Assembly: GCF_012271785.1 (NCBI RefSeq)
Contig: NZ_JAAWVT010000004.1
Span: 186,001 to 250,000 of the forward strand
Reading direction: 5' to 3'
DNA from: Paeniglutamicibacter terrestris
GTDB taxonomy: Bacteria; Actinomycetota; Actinomycetes; Actinomycetales; Micrococcaceae
DNA length: 64,000 bases
Part shown: one piece after another, positions 17,526 to 25,454 of the stretch
How positions within the stretch are numbered: position 1 is the stretch's first letter
How the letters are laid out: each line of letters starts with the position of its first letter
Notes under the pieces: generated by a model
Databases searched by the model: none
Seen by the model: the letters and a program-made list of their open reading frames with translations, nothing else
Told to the model about the DNA's origin: nothing
Program-made: the position numbers and the translations under genes

Positions 17526-19163
17526 CTAGTTCGTTGCCATTTCGCGCAGCAGCGCCCCGGGGTTTGAATCCAGCAGGAGCCGGGTGTATTCGCTGGTGGG
17601 ATTGTTCAGAACCTGTGTGGCCGTCCCGACCTCGACCAGCCGGCCCTGGCGCATGACTCCCACATCATGGGAAATACGCTCGACCACGTGTAGGTCATGG
17701 GAAATGAAAAGGTAGGACAGCCCCTGATTGACCTGCAGGTCCTCCAAGAGCGCCAAGATCTGCGCCTGGGTCAACACGTCGAGCGCGGACAGGGCCTCAT
17801 CGAGCACCAGCGTCTTGGCGCCCAGGGCCAATGCCCGGGCAATGGCAACGCGTTGGCGCTGTCCGCCGGAGAGTTCCTTGGCGCCCAGCGCGGCCATGCG
17901 GGTGGGCAGGTTGACCGCGTCCAGCAGCTCGGCAACTCGCAGCCTGCGTTCGGCCTTGCTGCCCACCTTGTAGTTCTCCAGCGGCTCGCTGATGATTCGG
18001 GAGACTGAATAGCGCGGGTCCAGAGCCGAATCCGGGTTTTGATACACCAATTGCAGGCTGCGCCACAGCTCGCGCTTGTCAATCCCGCGCGCGTGGGTAA
18101 CGTCTTGTCCGTGGATCTTCACGGTTCCGGCGGTGGGCTCCAGCAACCGCATGATCATCCGGGCCGTCGTGGATTTCCCGGATCCGGATTCCCCCACCAA
18201 GGAGAACGTTGTGCCGGGGCGCACCGCAAATGACACCTCGTCCACCGCCGCGCGTTCAGTCTTGCCCCTGCCGTAGATCTGTGTAAGCCCAGCCACTTCG
18301 ATGGCTGGGACGGTGATGGCGCCCATGCCAGTGGCGATTCGGGACGCGTCGCCCGAGGCCGTGGCCTCGGTGAGCAGCATCCTCGTGTAAGCATCTTCGG
18401 GAGACCGCAGAATCTCAAGCACCGGACGGTCCTCACGGATCTGTCCGTGTTGCATGACCACAATGCGGTCGGCGATGTCGGTGGCGACGGCAAGGTCGTG
18501 GGTCACGAAAATGACAGCGGTTCCGAGCTCGCGCGCCAGCTTAGTGAAGACCTCCAAGACGGTCTGTTGGACCGTTACATCCAAGGCGGAGGTGGGCTCG
18601 TCGGCAATCAGCAGCTCAGGTTTCAGGGCAAAGGCAATCGCAATGAGCACCCGTTGCTTCAGTCCGCCGGAAAGCTCATGCGGGTATTGAGAGATGCGTT
18701 GTTCCGGGGTGTCGATCCCGACCAATTCCAGTAGCCGGATGACTTCGGCGCGCAATTCAACTCTGGAGAGCTTGTGCCCCTGCGGGTGCAGGCGGAAAAC
18801 TTCGGAAATCTGAGAACCCACGGTCTTCACGGGGTCCAGCGAAGCCCCCGGATCTTGTGGGACCATGCCGATGCGTCGACCGCGGATCGATGCCAGTTCC
18901 CTCTCGGAACGGGACAGCAGGTTCTCGCCGCCAAGATTGATGCTGCCACCTAGGATCCGCGCGGACTGGGGTAGCAATCCGATGATGGCCTTGGAGAGCG
19001 TGGATTTGCCCGAACCGGATTCACCGACCAAGGCAACGATCTCCCCGGGTTTGAGTGTCAGATCGATGTTCTGGGCCGCGACGACTGCTTCGTCACCGTG
19101 GCCATAAGTAATGCTGAGTCCGCTGATGTCCAGCAACGCGGATGCCGAGGCGATGGTGCTCAT
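17526..19163 (-). CDS. Peptide/nickel-type ABC importer, fused double ATPase (DppD-DppF)
   Basis: A 545-residue protein with two complete ATPase modules. The first has GESGSGKST, the signature LSGGLKQRV and LLIADEPTSALD; the second has GESGSGKSTTAR, LSGGQRQRV and LVLDEALSALD. It would energise the permeases encoded just upstream (14 bp and 34 bp gaps). In the peptide/nickel class these transporters import peptides, metals or small organic solutes; linkage to monooxygenases and a SAM riboswitch suggests an organosulfur compound here. Confidence 0.92.
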   Translation of the reverse strand: MSTIASASALLDISGLSITYGHGDEAVVAAQNIDLTLKPGEIVALVGESGSGKSTLSKAIIGLLPQSARILGGSINLGGENLLSRSERELASIRGRRIGMVPQDPGASLDPVKTVGSQISEVFRLHPQGHKLSRVELRAEVIRLLELVGIDTPEQRISQYPHELSGGLKQRVLIAIAFALKPELLIADEPTSALDVTVQQTVLEVFTKLARELGTAVIFVTHDLAVATDIADRIVVMQHGQIREDRPVLEILRSPEDAYTRMLLTEATASGDASRIATGMGAITVPAIEVAGLTQIYGRGKTERAAVDEVSFAVRPGTTFSLVGESGSGKSTTARMIMRLLEPTAGTVKIHGQDVTHARGIDKRELWRSLQLVYQNPDSALDPRYSVSRIISEPLENYKVGSKAERRLRVAELLDAVNLPTRMAALGAKELSGGQRQRVAIARALALGAKTLVLDEALSALDVLTQAQILALLEDLQVNQGLSYLFISHDLHVVERISHDVGVMRQGRLVEVGTATQVLNNPTSEYTRLLLDSNPGALLREMATN

Positions 19164-19177
19164 GCTATTCCCCTTGA

Positions 19178-20083
19178 CTAGAAACGGAAGATTTTATGGA
19201 GCTGGCGCCCGAGGCCTGCCAGCAGGACGACCACCAAGACGATGACTATGCCCGGAAGAGTCGTGAGCCACCAGGCGGAGGCCAAGTATTGTCGACCCTC
19301 CGCGATGAGCAGGCCCCATTCCGGGGTCGGTGGTGGGGATCCGAAGCCCAGGAAACCGAGCCCCGAGATTGCCAGGATGGCCACCCCCAGGTCCACGGCC
19401 AAGAGGGCCAGAACCGGGCCGCAGGAGTTTGGCAGGATGTGTTTGAAGACCACAGACCAGTAGGTTCCGCCGTTCATGAAGGCTGCCTCGACATAGTCGA
19501 GGCTCCGAACACGCAGGACCTCCGACCGGACCACCCGGGCGAACGAGGCAATCGAGGCAATGCCAACGCCGACACCCAGGGAAATCGGTCCAGGGGCATA
19601 CGCTGTGACGATAATCAGCGAAATCAAGAATCCCGGCACGGCCAAAAGGACATCAATCAGGCGCATAGTGACGGCATCGGCGGCGCGTCCAGCCGTCGCA
19701 GCCAGTAGGCCCAGTCCGGTGCCCACCACCAGCCCGATGCACACGGCCAGTCCGGCGGTCAGCAACGTTTGGCTGGTTCCATGCACGACGCGGGCGAAGA
19801 CGTCGCGCCCCAGATGGTCGGTCCCAAACCAGTGTTCGAGTCCCGGCCCCTGGAACTTTTGGGCAGGAACACCGCTGATCGGGTCATAGCCGCTAAACAA
19901 GGAGGGAAAGAGCGCCCACCCGACGACCACGATCAACGGCGCGCACGTCAACCAGAACGAGACCGAGCGAATGGCACGTTGCTTGGGCTTTGCTGCGTGG
20001 CCTTGCGCCGTTCCGTTATTTGGGCCGGGATCCGCCCCGCCGCCCAGCGTCTGCAGCAACGGTTCCTCTAGTTTGATGCTCAT
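19178..20083 (-). CDS. ABC transporter permease (DppC type)
   Basis: A 301-residue inner-membrane permease with an N-terminal helix at about residues 35-57, a periplasmic-facing loop (PGLEHWFGTDHLGRDVFAR, characteristic of DppC/OppC) and five further helices. The cytoplasmic EAA loop reads YVEAAFMNGGTYWSVVFKHI. The ATG at 20083 has GGAG upstream and is preferred over the longer reading. It partners the DppB-type permease directly upstream (19 bp) in the same importer. Confidence 0.92.
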   Translation of the reverse strand: MSIKLEEPLLQTLGGGADPGPNNGTAQGHAAKPKQRAIRSVSFWLTCAPLIVVVGWALFPSLFSGYDPISGVPAQKFQGPGLEHWFGTDHLGRDVFARVVHGTSQTLLTAGLAVCIGLVVGTGLGLLAATAGRAADAVTMRLIDVLLAVPGFLISLIIVTAYAPGPISLGVGVGIASIASFARVVRSEVLRVRSLDYVEAAFMNGGTYWSVVFKHILPNSCGPVLALLAVDLGVAILAISGLGFLGFGSPPPTPEWGLLIAEGRQYLASAWWLTTLPGIVIVLVVVLLAGLGRQLHKIFRF

Positions 20084-20102
20084 GGGTGTTCTCCGTTCAA
20101 GC

Positions 20103-21062
20103 CTAGGCAACGAGTGCACGCGGTGCCCCGTGCGTTCCACTCTTGAGGATTCGTGGATCCAATAGCGGGTAGAGCAAATCAACAACGAGATTGACGAGGA
20201 CGAATGCCGTGGCCGTCAGCAGAACCATCCCCTGGACCAGGGCAACATCCTGCGCAGTCACTGCCTGCAGCACGACCTGACCGAGGCCCGAACGGGCGAA
20301 GACGGTCTCGGTGATGACCGACCCTGCCAAAAGCGTCCCCACGGTGATGCCACTGATAGTCATCGCCGGCGCAGCCGCATTTTTTAAGGTGTGACGGAAG
20401 AAGATCCACGATGGCGAGGCCCCCTTGGCACGCAACACATCCACAAAGGGTTGGGCATGAACGTTGTCGACGCTCTTAAGCAGCACTTGGGCGATTGGCG
20501 CCGAGATGTGGATCGCCAGGACAAGCACCGGGACCGCAATGGAGGCAAAGGAACCATCGGGGAAGAGGGACATGATTCCCAGCTGGATCGAGAGCAGCTG
20601 TAGGAGCACCAGTCCCAGCCAAAATACCGGAACCGCAGCGAATAGCGGCGGCAAATTGATGATGAAGCGCTTCAGCCACGACTGGCGGACCAGTGTGGCT
20701 GAAGCCACCAACAACACAGCGAGTGCCACAGCTGCAACAAATGCGCTGGACGCGAGCACCAAGGTCGAAGAGGCCACCGAACCGATGCGTTCCGACACGG
20801 GCTGTCCCGACGCCAGCGAGTACCCGAAATCGCCCCGAAAAAGACCGGTCAGCTGATTGAAGTACTGCACTAGCAGGGGCTGATCGTAGCCGTATTGCGC
20901 CTTCATGGCAGCAATGGTTTCCGGGTTGGCCGCCGCGTCCGCGGAAAGGAAGATCGTTACCGGGTCATTTGGCAACAGCTGCACGGCCAGAAAAACCAAG
21001 GTGTAGGCAAGCCAGATGACCAGAAGCGCCTGTCCGATACGTCGCGCGATATAGGCGGCCAT
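20103..21062 (-). CDS. ABC transporter permease (DppB type)
   Basis: A 319-residue inner-membrane permease with six predicted helices. The N-terminal YIARRIGQALLVIW helix is typical of DppB/OppB, as is the periplasmic domain with YGYDQPLLVQYFNQL and GDFGYSLASGQPV. The EAA loop reads VDVLRAKGASPSWIFFRHTL. It follows the binding-protein gene by 6 bp and forms the transmembrane pore with the DppC-type subunit. Confidence 0.92.
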   Translation of the reverse strand: MAAYIARRIGQALLVIWLAYTLVFLAVQLLPNDPVTIFLSADAAANPETIAAMKAQYGYDQPLLVQYFNQLTGLFRGDFGYSLASGQPVSERIGSVASSTLVLASSAFVAAVALAVLLVASATLVRQSWLKRFIINLPPLFAAVPVFWLGLVLLQLLSIQLGIMSLFPDGSFASIAVPVLVLAIHISAPIAQVLLKSVDNVHAQPFVDVLRAKGASPSWIFFRHTLKNAAAPAMTISGITVGTLLAGSVITETVFARSGLGQVVLQAVTAQDVALVQGMVLLTATAFVLVNLVVDLLYPLLDPRILKSGTHGAPRALVA

Positions 21063-21068
21063 GGGTGA

Positions 21069-22727
21069 CTACTTTCCGGTCTTCCAGGCACCCTGGAAAA
21101 TTGGGGCGGTGCCAGAGGTGAATTCGACGTGTGCACCGGCGTTGCCGCCGTAGACCTGAACCTCGTCCCAAAGGACAAGCGACAAGGCCTTTTCGCTGAC
21201 CAACTGGCGCTGTTCCTCTTCAACTAGCTTGGTGTGTGCCGCCTCGGTAGTGGCGGCACGTTCCTTGGCAAACAGCGCGTTAAGCTCCGCGTCGGCATTC
21301 AAAGTCTGGGTGTTGTTCGCCGGGCCGAAGACCGGGCCCAATCCACCGTAGGCAAACTGGCGGGTTCCGAAGAGCTCGTTGTTCGGATCGATCATCGCGG
21401 TGGCCAGGAACGTGTTGTCGGCGGCACGGTTGATGAGCTTGACGCCGATTTCACGCCACTGCTGTTCGATCAGCTCAAAGGCCGGCTTAATCACCACGGA
21501 ATTGTTCGAGCTCGTGACGGTGATTTCGAGCCTGACCCCGTCCTTTTCCCGCACGCCGTCGGCACCGACGGTCCAACCCGCGGCGTCCAGCAGTGCCTTT
21601 GACTTTTCAGGGTCGTAGGCGAGGTCGGCCGACAGATCAACAAATCCGGGGGCTTCGTGGTTCAGTACCGAGCCGGCAACCACATAGCTGTCGGACAAAA
21701 CCGTGTCTTTGATCGACTGGCGGTCGATGCCCACCTGGAGTGCCTGGCGAACCGTGGGGTCGGAGAGCTTTTCGCTCCCAATCCGCACAGCGGCCATGTT
21801 GGTGGTCAGATCGATGCCCTTGGCCGGCAGCACTTGGTTGCCGCTGTCCTTCAGCGCTATCTCGTCAACGGGCTGCAGGCCACGGGCCAGATCAACTTGG
21901 CCTGTCTGCACTGCGCCGGCGCGGTTTGAGACCTCGGGCAGGTACTTCACCACCAGCTTGTCCAGATATGCAGCGCCCTGATTTTCAGCGGTCTCAGGTG
22001 CCCATTTGTAATCGGTCCGCTTGGCGAAGGTGACTTCTTCATCGGTTTTCTCCGACTCGAAGACGAATGGACCCGAGCCCACGAGCTTGGAAATTGCAGA
22101 TTGCCCGGCGTTGTCCAGCTTGAGCGTGGCTGGGGAAACAAGTCCTGAGGTCACGGACGAGGTGGCCCGCAGAAAATTCGCGTCCGGACTCTTGAGTGTG
22201 ACCTTGACCTGATTCTTTCCCACAACCTCTGCGGACTTGAACGCGGAGAAGTCGACGTTTGGAGCGATCTGGGCTGCCTCAACTCCCAAGCCGAGCGCGT
22301 CAAGGTTAGTCTTGACCGCTGCCGCATCCAGCTGGGTACCGTCCGAAAAGCTCACGCCGTCACGAATCGTGAACGTGAACTCGGTCTGGTCCTTGTTGGC
22401 CGTGAACTTCGACGCTATCCAGCCAACGAGTTTCCCCGATTCCGCGTCAAAGTACGTCAGGCGGTCCAAGACACTATTGAGCACGTTGGACTTCTCGTAA
22501 AACCGGGCCGCCTGTGTTTGCCAGTTGTTGATGGGAGTGACCTCGGCGTAAACGAAGGTTCCGCCCTGAACCGGCTCGCTGCTACCCGTTGGTGCGGCAT
22601 TGACCGGCGTCTGCGCCCCGGAGCCACACGCGCTTAGTGCCAAGGTGGCGACGGAAAGGACGGTTAGCACTTTCACGCCGAAGCGCGCGCGAATCCTGTG
22701 CTTTGTGGGTGGATTGTTGTTGCCCAT
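21069..22727 (-). CDS. ABC transporter substrate-binding lipoprotein (family 5)
   Basis: A 552-residue extracytoplasmic solute-binding protein of the SBP_bac_5 type, anchored as a lipoprotein: the signal peptide ends in a lipobox LSAC. Features: LVGWIASKFTANKDQTEFTF, FTIRDGVSFSDGTQLDA, SDPTVRQALQVGIDRQSI and a C-terminal LVLWDEVQVYG. It is first in a six- or seven-gene operon and its translation start lies behind a SAM riboswitch and an SD-masking hairpin. Family 5 proteins often bind peptides, but the monooxygenases downstream suggest a sulfonate, sulfone, thioether or other organosulfur ligand. The ligand is inferred, not seen. Confidence 0.9.
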   Translation of the reverse strand: MGNNNPPTKHRIRARFGVKVLTVLSVATLALSACGSGAQTPVNAAPTGSSEPVQGGTFVYAEVTPINNWQTQAARFYEKSNVLNSVLDRLTYFDAESGKLVGWIASKFTANKDQTEFTFTIRDGVSFSDGTQLDAAAVKTNLDALGLGVEAAQIAPNVDFSAFKSAEVVGKNQVKVTLKSPDANFLRATSSVTSGLVSPATLKLDNAGQSAISKLVGSGPFVFESEKTDEEVTFAKRTDYKWAPETAENQGAAYLDKLVVKYLPEVSNRAGAVQTGQVDLARGLQPVDEIALKDSGNQVLPAKGIDLTTNMAAVRIGSEKLSDPTVRQALQVGIDRQSIKDTVLSDSYVVAGSVLNHEAPGFVDLSADLAYDPEKSKALLDAAGWTVGADGVREKDGVRLEITVTSSNNSVVIKPAFELIEQQWREIGVKLINRAADNTFLATAMIDPNNELFGTRQFAYGGLGPVFGPANNTQTLNADAELNALFAKERAATTEAAHTKLVEEEQRQLVSEKALSLVLWDEVQVYGGNAGAHVEFTSGTAPIFQGAWKTGK

Positions 22728-22732
22728 TGTTC

Positions 22733-22758
22733 ATTCCCTCTCGGTGTACCCGAGGAAT
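22733..22758 (-). promoter_or_regulatory. SD-sequestering hairpin of the ABC operon
   Basis: In minus-strand RNA ATTCCTCGG pairs with CCGAGAGGGAAT with a 3-nt bulge. The 3' arm contains GAGGGA, the ribosome site 7 nt before ATG 22727. With the S-box aptamer about 80 nt upstream, this looks like the expression platform of a translational OFF switch. Confidence 0.65.
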
Positions 22759-22836
22759 GCCGCGGCATGGCTGATCATTCGAACCCTTACCTGTTAGGTG
22801 GCGGTATTCGGTGGACCGGCGCAGAGTTGGCTATCT

Positions 22837-22926
22837 CCATCGGTCCTGGCGGTAGCACCGGCCTCCGTCATAAGGAAGTGGTTGCTGCGGCGTCAACGAG
22901 CCAGGTCTCTCAGCCGCTCTGGATGG
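22837..22926 (-). promoter_or_regulatory. S-box (SAM-I) riboswitch, ABC-transporter operon
   Basis: Minus-strand RNA shows the S-box core in order: P1 5' strand CCATC, GAGCGGCTGAGAGACCTGGC, TGACGCCGCAGCAACC (ligand-binding and kink-turn region), GGTGCTACCGCCAGGA, and P1 3' strand GATGG. These match the established SAM-I order of conserved blocks. High SAM should repress the importer and monooxygenase operon. The 109 nt to the start codon contain the SD-masking hairpin. Confidence 0.9.
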
Positions 22927-23258
22927 TGTGTTCATGGTTGACCGTTAGTCGTTCCCGAACGATTTAAGTGTGTCGCAGATTCTTCGATACGACCAAGATT
23001 TGACCGCCACACGTGAAACAAAAGGACGCAAAATCATGACTTGATGGCTTAAATGCGTCACCAATCGTCACAAGACCGATTGTGAAGCAGCAATTTTTAA
23101 ATGCTTGTGTCATCGCCGCGTCATGTGGATAATGCACGAAGAAGAACCAGTCTGGGGCGTGGAAATCTGCAATCATAACCCCCGCAGTCAGCACTCTCGA
23201 CCCTATTCACCCTGAAATTCGCCGGCCCGCGGGCTCGCCGACGTGGGATGATCGCCTC
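22927..23258. other. Divergent intergenic region between ABC operon and DUF1345 gene
   Basis: No gene seen in these 332 bases. The region should carry the promoter of the riboswitch transcript (minus) and of the DUF1345 gene (plus). It is relatively AT-rich around 22980-23120. TTCTTCGAT at 22980-22988 recurs at 27223-27231 upstream of acs, which might mark a shared operator; the match is too short to be firm. Confidence 0.5.
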
Positions 23259-23909
23259 ATGGCGGAAATACGGACACTGCGAACCAAACATCGGCGTTTG
23301 CGCGTACTGGGGATGCTCCTCGGCGGCGGCGCCGCGGCAGCGCTCAGTGGCCTTCTGGGTCATTGGACCTATGCCCCGGCCATCGGCTGGAGTGTTGCCG
23401 CCCTGATTTACAACGCCTCGGTGTGGATCAGCATCGCCCCGATGGACTCCGTCAGAACCGCCGAGCACGCCCAAGAAGAAGACCCGGGGTTCCAGACGAC
23501 CGACCTACTGATCTTGGCCGCGGCCATTGGTTCTCTAGCCGCCGTTGTCATGGTGATTGCTGGCGGAAAAGACGTCTCCGGATCCGCACGGCTGCTCTTG
23601 GCCCTGCTGGCGCTGGTGTGCACCGCTTCCTCGTGGCTCATGGTGCACACCCTGTATACGCTGCGCTACGCGAAGATCTACTACGGCGGAGTTCCCGGTG
23701 GCATCGGATTTAATCAGGTCGAACCACCGCAGTACACGGATATCGCTTACATGGCCTTCAGCGTCGGAATGACCTATCAGGTCTCCGATACCAACATCAC
23801 CACGCGAGAGATGCGCTCGGCGGTGCTCCGCCACAGTCTCTTGGCGTTCCTCTTTGGCACGGGCATCGTGGCGACCACCATCAACCTGGTGGTCAGTCTG
23901 GCCGCTTAA
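23259..23909 (+). CDS. DUF1345 membrane protein
   Basis: A 216-residue integral membrane protein with about five hydrophobic segments (roughly 15-50 as two helices, 82-102, 110-130 and 190-212). The family signature is YTDIAYMAFSVGMTYQVSDT and the following RHSLLAFLFGT. DUF1345 proteins are of unknown function. It stands alone between two sulfur-related minus-strand operons and ends at a strong terminator. No link to sulfur metabolism is visible beyond position. Confidence 0.85.
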   Translation: MAEIRTLRTKHRRLRVLGMLLGGGAAAALSGLLGHWTYAPAIGWSVAALIYNASVWISIAPMDSVRTAEHAQEEDPGFQTTDLLILAAAIGSLAAVVMVIAGGKDVSGSARLLLALLALVCTASSWLMVHTLYTLRYAKIYYGGVPGGIGFNQVEPPQYTDIAYMAFSVGMTYQVSDTNITTREMRSAVLRHSLLAFLFGTGIVATTINLVVSLAA

Positions 23910-23915
23910 ACAACG

Positions 23916-23960
23916 CCGGTGGTGGCACACCCTCGCGGATGAACCACCACCGGAGCTTTT
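23916..23960 (+). terminator. Rho-independent terminator after DUF1345 gene
   Basis: A perfect 10-bp stem CCGGTGGTGG/CCACCACCGG with an 18-nt loop, followed by AGCTTTT on the plus strand. It may also work for the convergent gene ending at 23983. Confidence 0.85.
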
Positions 23961-23982
23961 AGGACGGCGTGACGGCTTTAAG

Positions 23983-25386
23983 CTAGCTAACCTTGGCGCT
24001 GTCGAAGCGGTAGTTCGCCGCACGGTGCGAGTCCTGGACACGGTCGCCCTTGCCGAAGAGCTTGTTACGCAGTGTGCCCTCAACGTATTCGGTCGGGTAG
24101 GCGCCGCGGGCCTGAAGCTCCGGAACGATGAACTCGACAATGTCTTCGAAGGTGCCCGGGGTGATGGCGTAGGCCAGGTTGAAGCCGTCCACGTCGGTGT
24201 CTTGAACCCAATCGATGAGCTTGTCGGCCACCTCGGTGGGCGAACCGATGGTGACGGGGCCGAAGCCGCCAACACCCACCCATTCGGCCAACTGGCGAAT
24301 CGTCCACGGGTTGCCTTCGTCGCCGCTGGCCTTCTGGAACATCGCGACGGAGGACTGGATGGCGTTGGATTTCACGTTGGCGCCGATAACGTCGTCGGGT
24401 CCGTAGGTGGAGAGGTCGACGCCCATCCAGCCGGAAATCAGCGCCAGGGCGCCGTCGATGTCGGCGTAGGACTTGTAGTCTTCAAACTTTGCCTGCGCGG
24501 CGGCAGAATCCACGTCGGTGATGATGGTCTGCATGGCGTAGATGCGCACGTCGTAGCGGCCACGTCCTGCGGCCTCAACGGCGTCACGGATCTTGGTGAC
24601 CGTCGCCTTGAGCATTTCCTTGGTGGGGCAGGTGACAAAGACTGCTTCCGCGTTCTCCGAGGCAAACTTCAGGCCACGCGATGAGGTTCCGGCCTGGAAA
24701 ACGACCGGGGTGCGCTGCGGGCTGGGCTCGGTGATGGCGATGCCGGGGACCTTAAAGTACTTGCCCTCGTGCTTGATCTCGTGCACCTTGGACGGGTCGG
24801 TGAAGATGCCGCGCTCGACGTCCTTCACCACCGCGTCCTCTTCCCAGGAGCCCTCGAGGAGTTTGTAAACAACTTCCAGGTACTCATCGGCGTGGTTGTA
24901 GCGCTCGTCGTGCTCCAGCTGGTCTTCTTGGCCCATGTTACGCGCCGCGGAGGGCAGGTATCCGGTGACTACGTTCCAGCCGACACGGCCCTTGGTCAGG
25001 TGATCAAGGGTCGCCAAACGACGAGCGAACGGGTATGGGTGCTCGTAGGCGGTGCCTGCCGTGACACCGAAGCTGAGGTTTTCGGTCACCGAGGCCATAG
25101 CCGAGACCAGCATGAACGGATCGTTGACCGGGACCTGGGTGCCGGCACGCAACGGAACCTCGTTGGAGCCGCCGAACACGTCGTAGGTGCCCAACACATC
25201 GGCAATGAAGATGCCGTCAAACTTGCCCTTTTCCAGCGTCTTGGCCAGATCGGTCCAGTAGGACAGGTCCTTGTAGCGTGCGGACTGGTCCTTGGGGTGC
25301 TTCCACAATCCCGGGGACTGATGTCCCACGCAGTTCATGTCGAAGGCGTTAAAGCGGATTTTTCGAGGGGCAGGAGTGGTGCTCAT
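23983..25386 (-). CDS. FMNH2-dependent monooxygenase, NtaA/SnaA/DszA family (copy 2)
   Basis: A 467-residue luciferase-like protein of the same subfamily as copy 1 at 14847. Shared features: RKIRFNAFDMN N-terminal strand, KFDGIFIADVLG, LDHLTKGRVGWNVVTGYLPS (flavin-site region), EPSPQRTPVVFQAGTSSRG and FGKGDRVQDSHRAANY at the end. GAAGGA precedes ATG 25386. It lies 68 bp after its SfnB/DszC-like partner, which is headed by a SAM riboswitch. Presumed role: reductive-flavin-dependent cleavage of an organosulfur compound. Divergence from copy 1 in the middle of the barrel suggests a different substrate. Confidence 0.87.
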   Translation of the reverse strand: MSTTPAPRKIRFNAFDMNCVGHQSPGLWKHPKDQSARYKDLSYWTDLAKTLEKGKFDGIFIADVLGTYDVFGGSNEVPLRAGTQVPVNDPFMLVSAMASVTENLSFGVTAGTAYEHPYPFARRLATLDHLTKGRVGWNVVTGYLPSAARNMGQEDQLEHDERYNHADEYLEVVYKLLEGSWEEDAVVKDVERGIFTDPSKVHEIKHEGKYFKVPGIAITEPSPQRTPVVFQAGTSSRGLKFASENAEAVFVTCPTKEMLKATVTKIRDAVEAAGRGRYDVRIYAMQTIITDVDSAAAQAKFEDYKSYADIDGALALISGWMGVDLSTYGPDDVIGANVKSNAIQSSVAMFQKASGDEGNPWTIRQLAEWVGVGGFGPVTIGSPTEVADKLIDWVQDTDVDGFNLAYAITPGTFEDIVEFIVPELQARGAYPTEYVEGTLRNKLFGKGDRVQDSHRAANYRFDSAKVS

Positions 25387-25454
25387 AGTGATCCTTCGCG
25401 AGGTGTGGGAAATGTCTAGGTCCGCGGCTATGCGGAGACGAAAGTTGGTGGGGT

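Noticed and set aside
23535-24275. A 246-codon frame on the minus strand
   Set aside because: It lies antisense to the DUF1345 gene, across a terminator and out of frame with the monooxygenase end; its composition is typical of shadow frames in GC-rich DNA.
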